DNA of 64,000 nt from Apostichopus japonicus (taxonomy: Eukaryota > Echinodermata > Holothuroidea > Aspidochirotida > Stichopodidae): contig NC_092575.1 in the NCBI RefSeq assembly GCF_037975245.1, positions 19,425,841-19,489,840 on the forward strand, in the 5' to 3' direction. The notes under the pieces were generated by a model, which saw only the letters and a program-made list of their open reading frames with translations, ran no database searches and was not told the origin of the DNA. How positions within the stretch are numbered: the first letter of the stretch is position 1; every line of letters begins with the position of its first letter. The position numbers and the translations under genes are program-made. Positions 49,201-58,988 of this stretch are shown here, one piece after another.

Positions 49201-52200
49201 TATTGGTCTCATATGTTTATGCATGAAATATGCATAAAGAATGCAACTCACTGTTCGTTCTAAAATTTGTGTCGCTGTTGCATGTTTTCGTTTTTGCAAC
49301 GATATTGTATGAGTTGCTTTATTTCATAAAATACTAATTACTTACTTAAATAATAACTCAAGAGGGAGTAAGTTTCTCTGTTGTAATCTCTCTTTGCAAA
49401 GATTCAAATGGCAATAAAAAAATAGCGGTGTAGAATTCAATTAATATTTATCTTGTATATTAATTTAAAGTTTTAATTCTACCATGGACCTATTTATCTC
49501 TTTGTGTTTCCATCTATTGTTAGGGTCCTTCTCTTCTCCTGGGGGACCTAATGGTCCTGTTGGGTGCTGTTGGGGCCACAGAGTATGCTGGCAATGCAGC
49601 CAATTTTTGTGGATCACATGGAATAAGATACAAAGCCATGGCTGAAATCAGGAAACTGAGGCGACTCCTCACAAACGCAGGTAAAATTGCTGGCTTTCTC
49701 AACTCATTGCTTCTGTGTGTGGTGAAGGAGAACATAAGGTGAAAACCATGAAATTAAAGAATAAATCCTTGAATTTACTTTTACCACTTTATAGACAGGC
49801 TTTTTCTTTGACACATGAAACCATGATTTTTATAGGCATCGATAAACTAGGAGGAGAGGCCAACCAACATTTCTTTTTGAAAGAGGGATTGAGGTGATGG
49901 GGGAGAGGCAGGGGGGGGGGAGGAATCTGATGGAACAATATATATAACATATAGGTTTTAAGCTACTAAAATTTGGGGAATGGAACAGGGTGGACGAGGG
50001 AGGTGGAGTTTTGTAGTCTGGACTGGCTAGGCCCCTAGGTTTACCATTCCTTCAACTGGAAACAGGAATTAACAAATAACCATTTAAGGGAAAAACAAGC
50101 TAAAAGGCAGCACAGTGAGAGTTCAATTAAATCTCTTGTCATCCTCAGACGTCATATGTCAGCACTATGCTTAATCTAATGTGATTCTAAGATTGTCTAA
50201 TGTTGTCCTCATATTTTACTTTTCCTGTTTATTTGAGACATTCCTATATGTAAAATATTTGCCCATCTTCCCCTCCCCCCCTCCCTTCCCCCTTATCCCT
50301 CCTTTGTGTCGTCATTACTCAGTATAACGTTATTTGTCAGTCATTAAAACCAATTTGATATGTTTTTTCTTTGCCAGTGAATTCTGTGGATCCAGATTGC
50401 TCAGCCTTTGTAGACCCTAAGATGAACCCTCCCTCAAATTTCCAGGTAATTTATATTTTAAATTTATCCTGATTATTTTCTGGAAGGTAAGTTCAACATA
50501 CCCTTGAAAGTTATACTGTGAATCTTTCTATGAGAATCCAAATGTATTTGAAAGCAAATTGCAACAACATAACTGTTAAGATTAATAGCTGTATCCAGTC
50601 TGAAAATGATACACTGAATAATATTTATGCTAGATATATTTAAAATAATCAATTAATGTTATCATACGTATAAGTTGTTCTTGTTCCTTTCTTAACCTTT
50701 TTGACGCAAATTAAAGGGAAGAAGGAAAGGAGCTAAAATTAGATCTTTCCCTTGCCTAAATATATCACTTTTCAAGTCCTTATATTCTCAATTTGTTTAT
50801 CGTCTTTGTAGAAACTTTTGACAGGAAATGAAGTATTTAGTTTAGCTCAGTGCGTTGTTGGCTAAGGTTTTCCCACTTTATTTCAATGTTGTATCAGTAA
50901 CTGAAATAAACGATGAAATATTTATTTTCATTATAATCTTAGCCAAATGGTTTCCAATATGGTATATTTGTGTTTGACTGGTTTATCTGTGACATGATAT
51001 TTTTCTTCAACATTGCAATATTAAATTGTTGTTAAAAGTGATTTTCTACTCCAGCAAAGTACGATGGGCATCTGAATTTTGATTTATAAATCTATTTTAC
51101 TCCTCTCTGCTCCAACAGATCAAGATGTTGAGGCAGATAGTGACGGTTGGTCTGGCCCACCATGTAGCAAGGTAGCACACTTCTTCTCGTATCCTCATTC
51201 CACTACTGGTTGTTAATATTTAGGGATTTGATTGTGCAGTTGGTTGAGCATATTGACTTTTATTTCTGAGGTTGAACTCCTCTTCTATTATCTCTTTACA
51301 CTTTCAAAATATCTTCTTGAAAGAATTCATCTCCAGGATCTTTTCTTATTACACGCCAGTTCCAGACGTTACATGTACGGCATTTAGGCTAACGGGCATC
51401 CTCACATCATTTCCAATTTATTTTACTAAAAACTATTCACATACTATTGACATAATTAGACCAAATTTTATCTCTTTCTTTAAAAATATTTTTGGTATTA
51501 TTACCTACCAAGTGTGGTTGAAAGAAACCTAATATCCCCATCCCTCCCTCAAGTTACGGTTCTGCAAGTATCAATAGTTAAGTTGTCTTTCATCTTAGTA
51601 GTTCTCAGTAAATCTTTAATTTGTGTCGATTTTCTTCTTCTTCATTCGTTTATTTGTGTAAAAGTAAGTTGGCCTGACGTTTCGATCCTAGCAGGATCTT
51701 CTTCAAAGGCTAAATGACAAGTAACAGTAAAAGAAGGGACAAAAACACACACAGAATACAGACAGGTTAATGAGCGTGGTGAACACAAAGAGATAGATGT
51801 AAGGGGATTAGTAGTCAAGGGATGGAGAGAAGAAAGAAAGAAACCAACAGGGGAAGAGGAGAGGTAGGAGATAAACAGTTGAGGGACAAAGAGAGGATTA
51901 AGGGAAGGGGGTAGGGATTAAACTGGAGAAGGACAAAGACAGAAAGGTGGAGAAAAAAGGGTGGAAGAGAGCTATGAGAAGAGGAGTGGTGGGGGGGGAC
52001 AAGGGGAGAAGGAGGGGGACAGAAGAATAGTAAGTCATGTCCTTCCTGAATGTATTTTCATTCATTTATTCATCAGATTATCGATACTTTCTGCTTTGTT
52101 TTAATTCCACAGGAGAGTTCCTGCTACTCAGGAAGATCATGTTAGAGGTTCTTATCATAGCGTCGGTATAGAGGGCGATGTTTTCATTCACCCTTCGTCA

Positions 52201-55200
52201 GTTCTCTTCAAGGAAGAGCCACAGTTCGTTGTGTATCAAGAGATCATTGAAACTTCAAAGCCCTACATGAAAGGTAAAAGCTGCAAGGTTCAAATTTTTC
52301 AGTCGTGTAATTCTGTGCTAGTTTTAGATTGTTAAGTCATCTTTGTCAATGAAACTACTATAAAGGAATCATTGCCACTTGTGGTGATGCAGTCCTGGTG
52401 AGGAGGGGTGGGGGTGGGGGAGAGTGCAAAGGAATACAGCTCCAGGACCTTGAGTTCAATTAGAGAGTTGGAGAAATGTAGGATAAAAACAAATACATCC
52501 TTATTTTCTTGATATTCTTATAGCAAAAATGGGATCCAGTGAAATACATGTCCCCGAGCCCGACCTGACTCTGAACAATGTATGAGGGAAAAATCACATT
52601 CGATATTTCACACTTTAAAGTATCAATATGTTTAGTTTCATATCAACCTAACAGCCTTTGAGGTTCAAAAGTGTGTTACAAATGTTCATCTTTAAATGGT
52701 AGTAATTAACTTAGCTGTCTTCTCTAGTCCAGTCAGGTACAGCAATTAAAACAGTGACTATCACTAATGACTGTGATAATTACTAATTAATTTCTTTAAC
52801 AATAATGTGTAAAAGAAATACTATAAATAAAACTTTAAAAAAAAGAAGGATTTAAAAGCAATTCATTTACATTATTGTATGTTTAAATAACAAAATCCAA
52901 TCTATTTACGGAAGGGCTGAACGTTTGACTGTAGTGCAGCCAATTTCCCAATGTTAAGTAAAAAAATTTAAATTTTGGAAATAAGTTGTTGGAAACTTTC
53001 ATCTGGATTCGAAGTGATAAAGTGGAAATATAAATGAGAGCATGAGGAATACGTGAGTTTGTGGATGGTAAATGCTGACTATATATGGATTATGGACATT
53101 TGTGTTGTTTAACAAATCCGTAGGAGTCACTGCAATAGAAGCCGATTGGCTCCCTCACCTAGTGCCTCACCTGTGTACCTTCGCCAAGCCCCAGGTGGGC
53201 TCAGAGACTTACGACAAGGCTTCGGGGACTGTCCGTTGTCTCAGAGCCTGTACGTTTGGTGAGCAGAATCCTTTTCTTTCTTTTTACATTTTCAACATCA
53301 AATTTTCCGAAAAATTGTATTCTATTCTGGATTGTAACAATGCTTAATTCTGCTCCACTTTTAATGTCATGTGCTAGGCATGTCTGCTGAATAGAAATAC
53401 CAAAACATTACAAAACAAAGCCAAACAGAAACTGTAATTCACCAATAAGCATCATCCTTGCATAGGCCTACTAATAATGCTGTCCCTTTGGCATTATTTT
53501 GTTCGGATCAGTTTGTGTCAGTGCAGCTTACTTGCAAAACCAGAAACTTGAATTAAAAGCAGTATTCTTTTTCTTTAAGACCTTTCTTGAACTTATACTT
53601 CCTCAGTTAGAGCATACAATGGCATGTATGACAGCATGTGAAAAGTTTCCAAATTACATTATTTAGATGTGCAATTTCACTAGTCAAAACTAATTAATTT
53701 TTATTGTATAGTGTAGAAACATGCAAATAGCAAATCTGTATAATTCAAGCATTTTTGGGAAATTTTTTCCCCCCATCAGTTTGAAGTACAACTTATTTTT
53801 AAGGTAGAATAAAAAGCATTGTTACTGGAATGACTGATTTCATATTACCACGCAATCATCGACAACATTACAAAAACAAACAAAAAATAAATGAAACCAT
53901 TCAACTCAGAGTATTTTGACCCTCCCCTACAGGAAGAAACGTTTGGCAGATTTCAGTCCAAGAAATGGAGTATCCTGAATGTCTGGACAAATACAAGTGG
54001 TTTGCCAAGTTTCTACTGGAGGGCGAGGTACTGACTTTTTTTTCTTGTCTGATCATGTTTCCCTTTTTCAACATGCCACATTATCAATAGTAGCTAATCA
54101 ATTCTTCTACTACAGTGATTCTTTGATGTCAACATTAAGGGCACTGGAGGAGAGGTCGGTCTAGAAGGGGAGGGCAGGCAAAAATTTTAGGGACAGTGGG
54201 TCACAAATTTAAAAAAAGGGCACTTTTGACTTAATTCTTTCACATCATATTCAGCAACAGGGCACTGCCTGATGAAAGAAAATGGCAAATGTGTACTTAA
54301 TATGACCAAAATGCCTGAACACATCTCAATGTTTTGCACAAAACTGACAGGAATGTGCCATCCATCCCCCTGGCTCCACGGCTGGAAGAATTTGATTCAA
54401 TAAATCATTTGATCCAAAATATTCCAAATATAATATATTGTGTATAATTATCAGCAATATGTACTGTTACAAATTATATGCTGTGTACTGAATAATGGCT
54501 CCATCTCGTTGAACCAGCTAAAATATAAGTGTGAGAGGTATAATTAATGACTTTTCTGGAGGGCATCTCTGGGGAGGGGGGGGGACAGGGGAAGAGGAAA
54601 GTTGATCCCAGAAACATCTGATCTGATTATTAAGCTGCAATCTCGATCACATTATTTTTCGCGCTCAGGTCGTCGACCAGCTGAAGAAGTTCCGAGAGAA
54701 TCTTTTGTCTACACCGAGTACCATGGTCAAGACATGGGCCAAGTAAGTAAAAATTATTTACGGTATGCCTTCGATTTATACTCGTAGCAGAAAAGTCCGA
54801 TGGACTCTTCTGGACTGACCCCCTCGCAGTTCTTCTCATCAATTGCTCTACTTCTGAAGAATCTTCTGTCAGACATGCATAATAGCAAATGTACTCAACT
54901 TTACAACTTCTCAAGGCTTTCTAATTATCCTTACTCAAAGAGAAGGAAACAATTTTTTCATGTTGGCGAGGTGTAGCATTTAGAGATTCCATCTCACAAC
55001 CATTAAGATCCCGGTTCGAGAACTCACCAGTAACCAGATTTTCTTGATCTGTTTGAGATTGCAGCTGTTGTGTAGTGTTGTTGAGCATGGTCTGTGGATT
55101 TGGCATTTCTGATTTGTGAGAATCTGTTCTTTCACTGGTTTAGAATCAACTTCATTCACCATAGCTGCACTGCAGTGATGATAAGTTGGACTGGCTTCAC

Positions 55201-56353
55201 CTTCCTCAGTAGTTGAGAAATTAGTCAGATGCTGAGGTAGCCTCTTATCCATCAGATGTGAACTCTTGGAGCAAGATGTAACCCTCATCAAAAGAGGGGT
55301 GGGGGGGGGGGCGGGGACTTGATATTAGTGGTGGACCCTTTAATAGCAAGTTACTATTTGTGCTGTGGGTTAAATGTAGCTCTACTCATGACCTATAAAT
55401 GCCTATTATTAAACCTTGCCCTCAAGTGCAGACCAACTGTTTTATTTTAATAAGGAGGTAATGCCTATTATTATTACCATGCCCTCAAGGGCACACCAAC
55501 TGTTTTATTTAATAAGGACGTAATGCCTATTATTACTACCATGCCCTCAAGGTCAGACCAACTGTTTAATATTTAATAAGGAGGTAACGCCTATTATTAT
55601 TACCATGTGCTCAAGGGCAGACCAATTGCTTTACTTTAGTAAGGAGGTACATTACGCACTATTTGTGTAAGTCCCTTGTATCTATGGTTTGATGCTGTTT
55701 TAATTTTCCCCTTCATTTTGATTTCCTTTATATATCATTTCTTTCTCAGGCTACAACCACGAACTCAGGTACTGCTGAATGCTTTAGTGCAGGAACAGGT
55801 TTGCTCCAAAGAAGCACTCATGGAGGCTTGGAAAAAGAATGATCGTTGTAAGTTGATTGTTACCTTTATATCAACTGAATGCACATAGAGGCTATTGCTC
55901 GACCTTAAGATACTATTAAGGTCAATTCCAAATTTCCCTGCCTGATATAGGTCGGGGCATAAGTTGTGGGAAGTGCCAGAGGTGAAGGAAGGATTTTTAT
56001 AAAGAAGGGTGTGTAGCCCAGGGGTCTTTGAAGTCAACTTGCATATGGGTGGTGGTGGTGGAGGGGGGGGGCATTCTGGTGGTCCTCGGCCAGGAAAAAT
56101 ATGAAAATTTTAGACGCCAGTGAAGAGCATGCAACTGAAGAGTTTTTTTTAAACTAAACAAAAATCAAATTTCAACATGTGTGACCATTATTTGACTTTC
56201 TAGCATATTTAGGGGTGTACTAATCAACCTTTAACCTATTTGTATCCTTCAGATCTCCTCAAGGAATTGTGTGAGTGGCTGCCATCAGGGAAGCACACCA
56301 TCTTAGCACTTAAGTGGCCCCCTGTGAACCAGAGTGGAAAAAGTGCAAAGTGA
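35441..56353 (+). CDS. DHX37: DHX37 DEAH-box RNA helicase (Dhr1/Kurz orthologue), complete, 29 coding exons
   Basis: Nucleolar helicase that frees U3 snoRNA from pre-18S rRNA in the small-subunit processome. Exons: 35441-35719, 36222-36322, 36822-37230, 37439-37587, 38080-38169, 38656-38752, 38994-39107, 39482-39583, 39936-40019, 40375-40513, 41520-41655, 42540-42663, 43431-43631, 44597-44721, 45225-45321, 45801-45866, 47033-47114, 47633-47778, 48617-48661, 48889-48951, 49524-49680, 50378-50445, 51119-51171, 52113-52273, 53124-53258, 53933-54027, 54669-54742, 55750-55847, 56253-56353. They sum to 3591 nt (1196 aa plus TGA), close to the ~1157 aa of human DHX37, with every junction in phase and GT-AG. 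Helicase motifs are GETGSGKT (292), DEAH (388), SAT (424), [12 protein letters not shown] (655) and QRAGRAGR (702). No broken residue was seen. The start ATG (caatcATGGcg) begins the family-like [15 protein letters not shown]. Confidence 0.98.
37439..39583 (+). CDS. DHX37: DHX37 exons 4-8: RecA1 helicase domain
   Basis: Contains motif I ([19 protein letters not shown]), motif Ia ([19 protein letters not shown]), the segment [10 protein letters not shown] then [12 protein letters not shown], motif II ([18 protein letters not shown]) and motif III ([13 protein letters not shown]). All nucleotide-binding and hydrolysis residues are present. Confidence 0.98.
39936..45321 (+). CDS. DHX37: DHX37 exons 9-15: RecA2 domain with acidic insertion
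   Basis: RecA2 starts with [18 protein letters not shown] and [20 protein letters not shown]. The family-specific Lys/Glu/Asp-rich insertion follows in exons 10-12. Then come [17 protein letters not shown], motif V ([18 protein letters not shown]), motif VI ([19 protein letters not shown]) and [14 protein letters not shown]. The insertion occurs in all DHX37/Dhr1 proteins but varies in sequence. Confidence 0.97.
42145..42345 (+). mobile_element. Dispersed repeat in DHX37 intron 11, sense copy
   Basis: Contains gcctttgaagaagatcctgc then taggatcgaaatgtcaggcc and an upstream CT-rich stretch. It is the inverted complement of 51655-51850, so it is a transposed family. The GAAGAAGATCCTGCTAGGATCGAAA core is a recurrent retroelement-associated sequence in animals, but I cannot name the family. 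Confidence 0.75.
42959..43393 (-). mobile_element. 5'-truncated non-LTR retrotransposon (LINE) 3' end
   Basis: The minus-strand frame 43393-43208 reads [20 protein letters not shown] then [20 protein letters not shown] and KSALKTFYF. This is the well-known C-terminal tail of CR1/L2-type LINE reverse transcriptase ORFs. A short 3' UTR-like stretch follows. Everything upstream of the tail is missing, so it is a dead fragment in DHX37 intron 12, antisense to the gene. Confidence 0.85.
43815..44285 (+). repeat. ACAAT/CCATA pentamer-rich array in DHX37 intron 13
   Basis: About 470 bp built from 5-bp words (acaat, accat, acacg). Stop codons are rare in several frames of both strands, so spurious Tyr/Asn/Thr-rich and Cys/Ile/Val-rich frames of up to 124 codons appear. 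Not coding. Confidence 0.93.
45801..49680 (+). CDS. DHX37: DHX37 exons 16-21: winged-helix and ratchet (HA2) region
   Basis: Contains [66 protein letters not shown] and [16 protein letters not shown]. These are the winged-helix and helical-bundle signatures of DEAH/RHA helicases. Exons 19 and 20 are small (45 and 63 nt) and were placed by homology and phase. Confidence 0.95.
48091..48214 (+). repeat. 41-bp tandem repeat, 3 copies
   Basis: Units begin near 48092, 48133 and 48174 with atgctatgtgagatagct and are almost identical. In DHX37 intron 18. Confidence 0.93.
50378..56353 (+). CDS. DHX37: DHX37 exons 22-29: OB-fold and C-terminal domain
   Basis: Contains [49 protein letters not shown] and [20 protein letters not shown], the OB-fold region. 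Next come [18 protein letters not shown] and [13 protein letters not shown], then the DHX37-specific end [15 protein letters not shown]. The tail after this is longer than the human one ([17 protein letters not shown]). Confidence 0.95.
51655..51850 (-). mobile_element. Dispersed repeat in DHX37 intron 23, inverted copy
   Basis: Inverse complement of 42145-42345 over almost its whole length. A purine-rich stretch (51850-52025) of GGAGA/GAAAG words follows on the plus strand. Confidence 0.75.
55401..55652 (+). repeat. ~62-bp tandem repeat, 4 copies
   Basis: Units start at 55401, 55463, 55525 and 55589 with gcctattatta and contain ccctcaag and aataaggaggtaa. In DHX37 intron 27. Confidence 0.92.
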
Positions 56354-56448
56354 GAGGAATTGTGTGAGTGGCTGCCATCAGGGAAACACACCATCTTAGC
56401 ACTTAAGTGGCCCCCCGTGACCCAGAGTGGAAAAAGTACAAAGTGAGA
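56263..56448 (+). repeat. 93-bp tandem duplication of DHX37 terminal exon
   Basis: Copy 1 (56263-56355) is the end of coding exon 29 with its TGA. Copy 2 (56356-56448) has four or five substitutions and also ends in the same TGA context. Because the stop falls inside the unit, copy 2 is 3' UTR. Confidence 0.93.
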
Positions 56449-58116
56449 GATTTACGGCGGACGAAAATACCACAGGTTAAATAAGCTGGTCTAACATTCT
56501 ACAATGTTCTTGTTTATGGAAGTAGCTTGTGTAACAGTCCTAAGGAATCTTTTCAAGTATTTCTTCTCTTCCAAACTGTAACATTCAGCTGGTTATGTGC
56601 TAAACTGCAGTGTTTAGCCTGCCTGATATGATAATCAAATCCTTAATCCCATCAGGAGCATGGGATATTGTAGTTCCTTTGCCAGTTGGGCCATATACAT
56701 TTTTGCCAGTTGCCATAGCAACAGTTGCCATGGTAATGGCTTATTTTCCTGAGTAGCTACTCTCGGGGTCTCTCATGGTCTGGTACCCCAGGGTGACCTG
56801 AGGGAGGGGTCAAAACGTGTGTGTGTTGGTGTCCAAGACTCCTCCTAAATGGCTTTGCTGAGTTTCCTCAAACTTGATGGGAATCTACCCCAGGGTGACC
56901 CCTTGTGTTTTGCAGATCCCTGGAGTCAAATGTCAGATTTTAGGGAAACTCCCAGGGGAAGCAATGAATTGACATGAAACCTTCGCAGGTATAATGGAAA
57001 TGTCAGGTACTATCCAAATATGTGGTTGCCATGGGAACAATGGTCAAAGGTCAGAAAGTGATTTGTTAACATGGTAGAAACAGCAGGAGATGATCACAGA
57101 CAGACAATTCAGGGTGAAGAGGTCATGGATGTGGTTCATAATGTAATAATTGATAGATCTATCAAGTAGGCCTGGTAGGTCTATTTAATTAGTATTAATA
57201 CACCTAAACATTCCTTTAGTTATGTATGTTTATTGATGATGGCTGTCTGCAGTAGAGTGTGATTATCACCATAGTGATGAATTAGCTTTCGTATGTGTAA
57301 TGAGTGTGTAGCTGGTGTAGGTGACTGGTAGGTACTACTGAAGTACATATTTATATATACATATGTATGACAAACAGCTGATTCATTAGATTCATGGCTG
57401 GCATGCAAGTGGAGTTCGTGCCCCTTTTCAGGGACGCCCAAAAAGTGTTAATGATAGCCAATACCAGCGGAAGCAAAAAGAATTGCCACTACTTGTGGGG
57501 GGAAATGTTGAAAATAAGTGACTCGCTTTTCTTGGCATTTAAGCAGCTTCATTTGTTTACCAGGGGAAGAGGGTAGACTCCAGGTTCATAGATTATAAGG
57601 GACTTCACACTAAATCCTACACTTGTAATTTGCATGGAATCAGCTGGGATGGTGGAAAAGGGGCCATGGCGGGGGGGGGGGGGGGGAGGTACATTCCCCT
57701 ACTTTTGTAACAAACCTGAGAAGTGTCCTTTTTGGTTGGTTTTTGGTTTTGGTTGGTTAATGAATTGTACCCTTTGTTTGTTAGTAATTAAGATATTGCT
57801 CTTTTGTTGAACAATTACCATTTTGTTGAGAAACATTCAAATACTGGAAATTGTGCTAGGAAATGGACAGAGGATTTTTCTGCCCATTGAGTATTGTGCC
57901 CCACCCTCCCCCCTCCCAAAATACACATGTCCTAGTGGGTGTATCAATTGTGTCCACTTGCACAATGTGATGGTTTCATTTAGTAAATGACTGTTTGCAG
58001 CGCATTCTTTTTCCATATAATTGTTTCGAGCCAAGTAGAACTTGGAAAGTGTTTTTTTACCTCTTTCTGTAAAATTCTTGAATTGTATCACATGATCCTT
58101 ATTGTAAAGACTTTGT
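56449..58116 (+). other. DHX37: Probable DHX37 3' UTR and downstream region
   Basis: No further coding exons seen. Plus-strand AATAAA at 58117 is the first convincing polyadenylation signal, giving a 3' UTR of about 1.7 kb. A G-run lies at 57668-57686. Confidence 0.45.
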
Positions 58117-58122
58117 AATAAA
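58117..58122 (+). terminator. DHX37: Candidate polyadenylation signal of DHX37
   Basis: AATAAA, with a GT/T-rich stretch (gtgtattttgttcttaattt) about 35 bp downstream. Earlier cleavage is possible. Confidence 0.4.
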
Positions 58123-58505
58123 ATGGCAAACAAATGAAAACATGAACAAAGAAAAACGTGTATTTTGTTCTTAATTTATTACTCATATCAATGATGTCAA
58201 GGTTGGGATACCCTGTAGGATAAAAATGATTCCACATTTGTAAGTTAAGGCCAAGGATTTGTGAAAGGAAAACATACCAACTGTAAGAAATCCTTCAAAT
58301 TAGTTGATCATGATCCTTATCTACTCAATTACATTTATTGATCCATAACTCTCATCTATGATTATTGTAGACATAACCCCTTACAATAACCCAATCCAAA
58401 CTTTTTGAGTTAAAGGAGGTAATTATATCTAATTGCTTCACATTGAACAAGGATGCTGAACAAACTGTTATCTGGCAGAGTATTCTATACTTCAAAATGG
58501 TTCCC

Positions 58506-58640
58506 CCTTCCCTTAACCCACCAACCCTAATGCTCACCCCATTCCCTTAACCCACCAACCCTAATGCTCACCCCTTCCCTTAACCCACCAACCCTAATTA
58601 TCACCCCTTCCCTCAACCCACCAGCCCTAATTTTCACACC
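58506..58640 (+). repeat. 33-34-bp C-rich tandem repeat, 4 copies
   Basis: Units of ttcccttaacccaccaaccc plus taatgctcaccc begin near 58508, 58542, 58575 and 58608. The CCCTAA words are part of the unit and do not form a telomeric array. Confidence 0.92.
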
Positions 58641-58988
58641 TTGGGCTACAACATGGAAAGTCCTACTTCATATGTTGGCATCATATTTCTGTATTACACA
58701 CAACTCATAGAGTAATATATAACCTTGACATCAGATAAATTACAAAACATTTGTGCATTCAATACATATCTTCGCCCTCCCTTCCCCACACCCAGGCCTG
58801 ATCGAAGGTGTCAGGAGTACAACCTGAGAGCCCAGGTTAATGATTAGGGCGCCTGAGAAATAAAGAATAATTTATTCTCTTGTCAAGGCATAGTTAAGGG
58901 AAACCGAAGACTTCAAAAAAAGGGGCCCTCGTCCTCACCTGGAAAACTTGAACAACAAACATAAAGGAATATGAGTCAGGATAAATAA

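Noticed and set aside
35441-56353. Possibility that the DHX37 gene is a pseudogene
   Set aside because: All 29 exons keep frame, sum to a multiple of three, retain introns and every helicase motif.
58506-58640. Telomere-like CCCTAA words
   Set aside because: They are part of a 33-34-bp C-rich tandem unit and do not form a perfect hexamer array.
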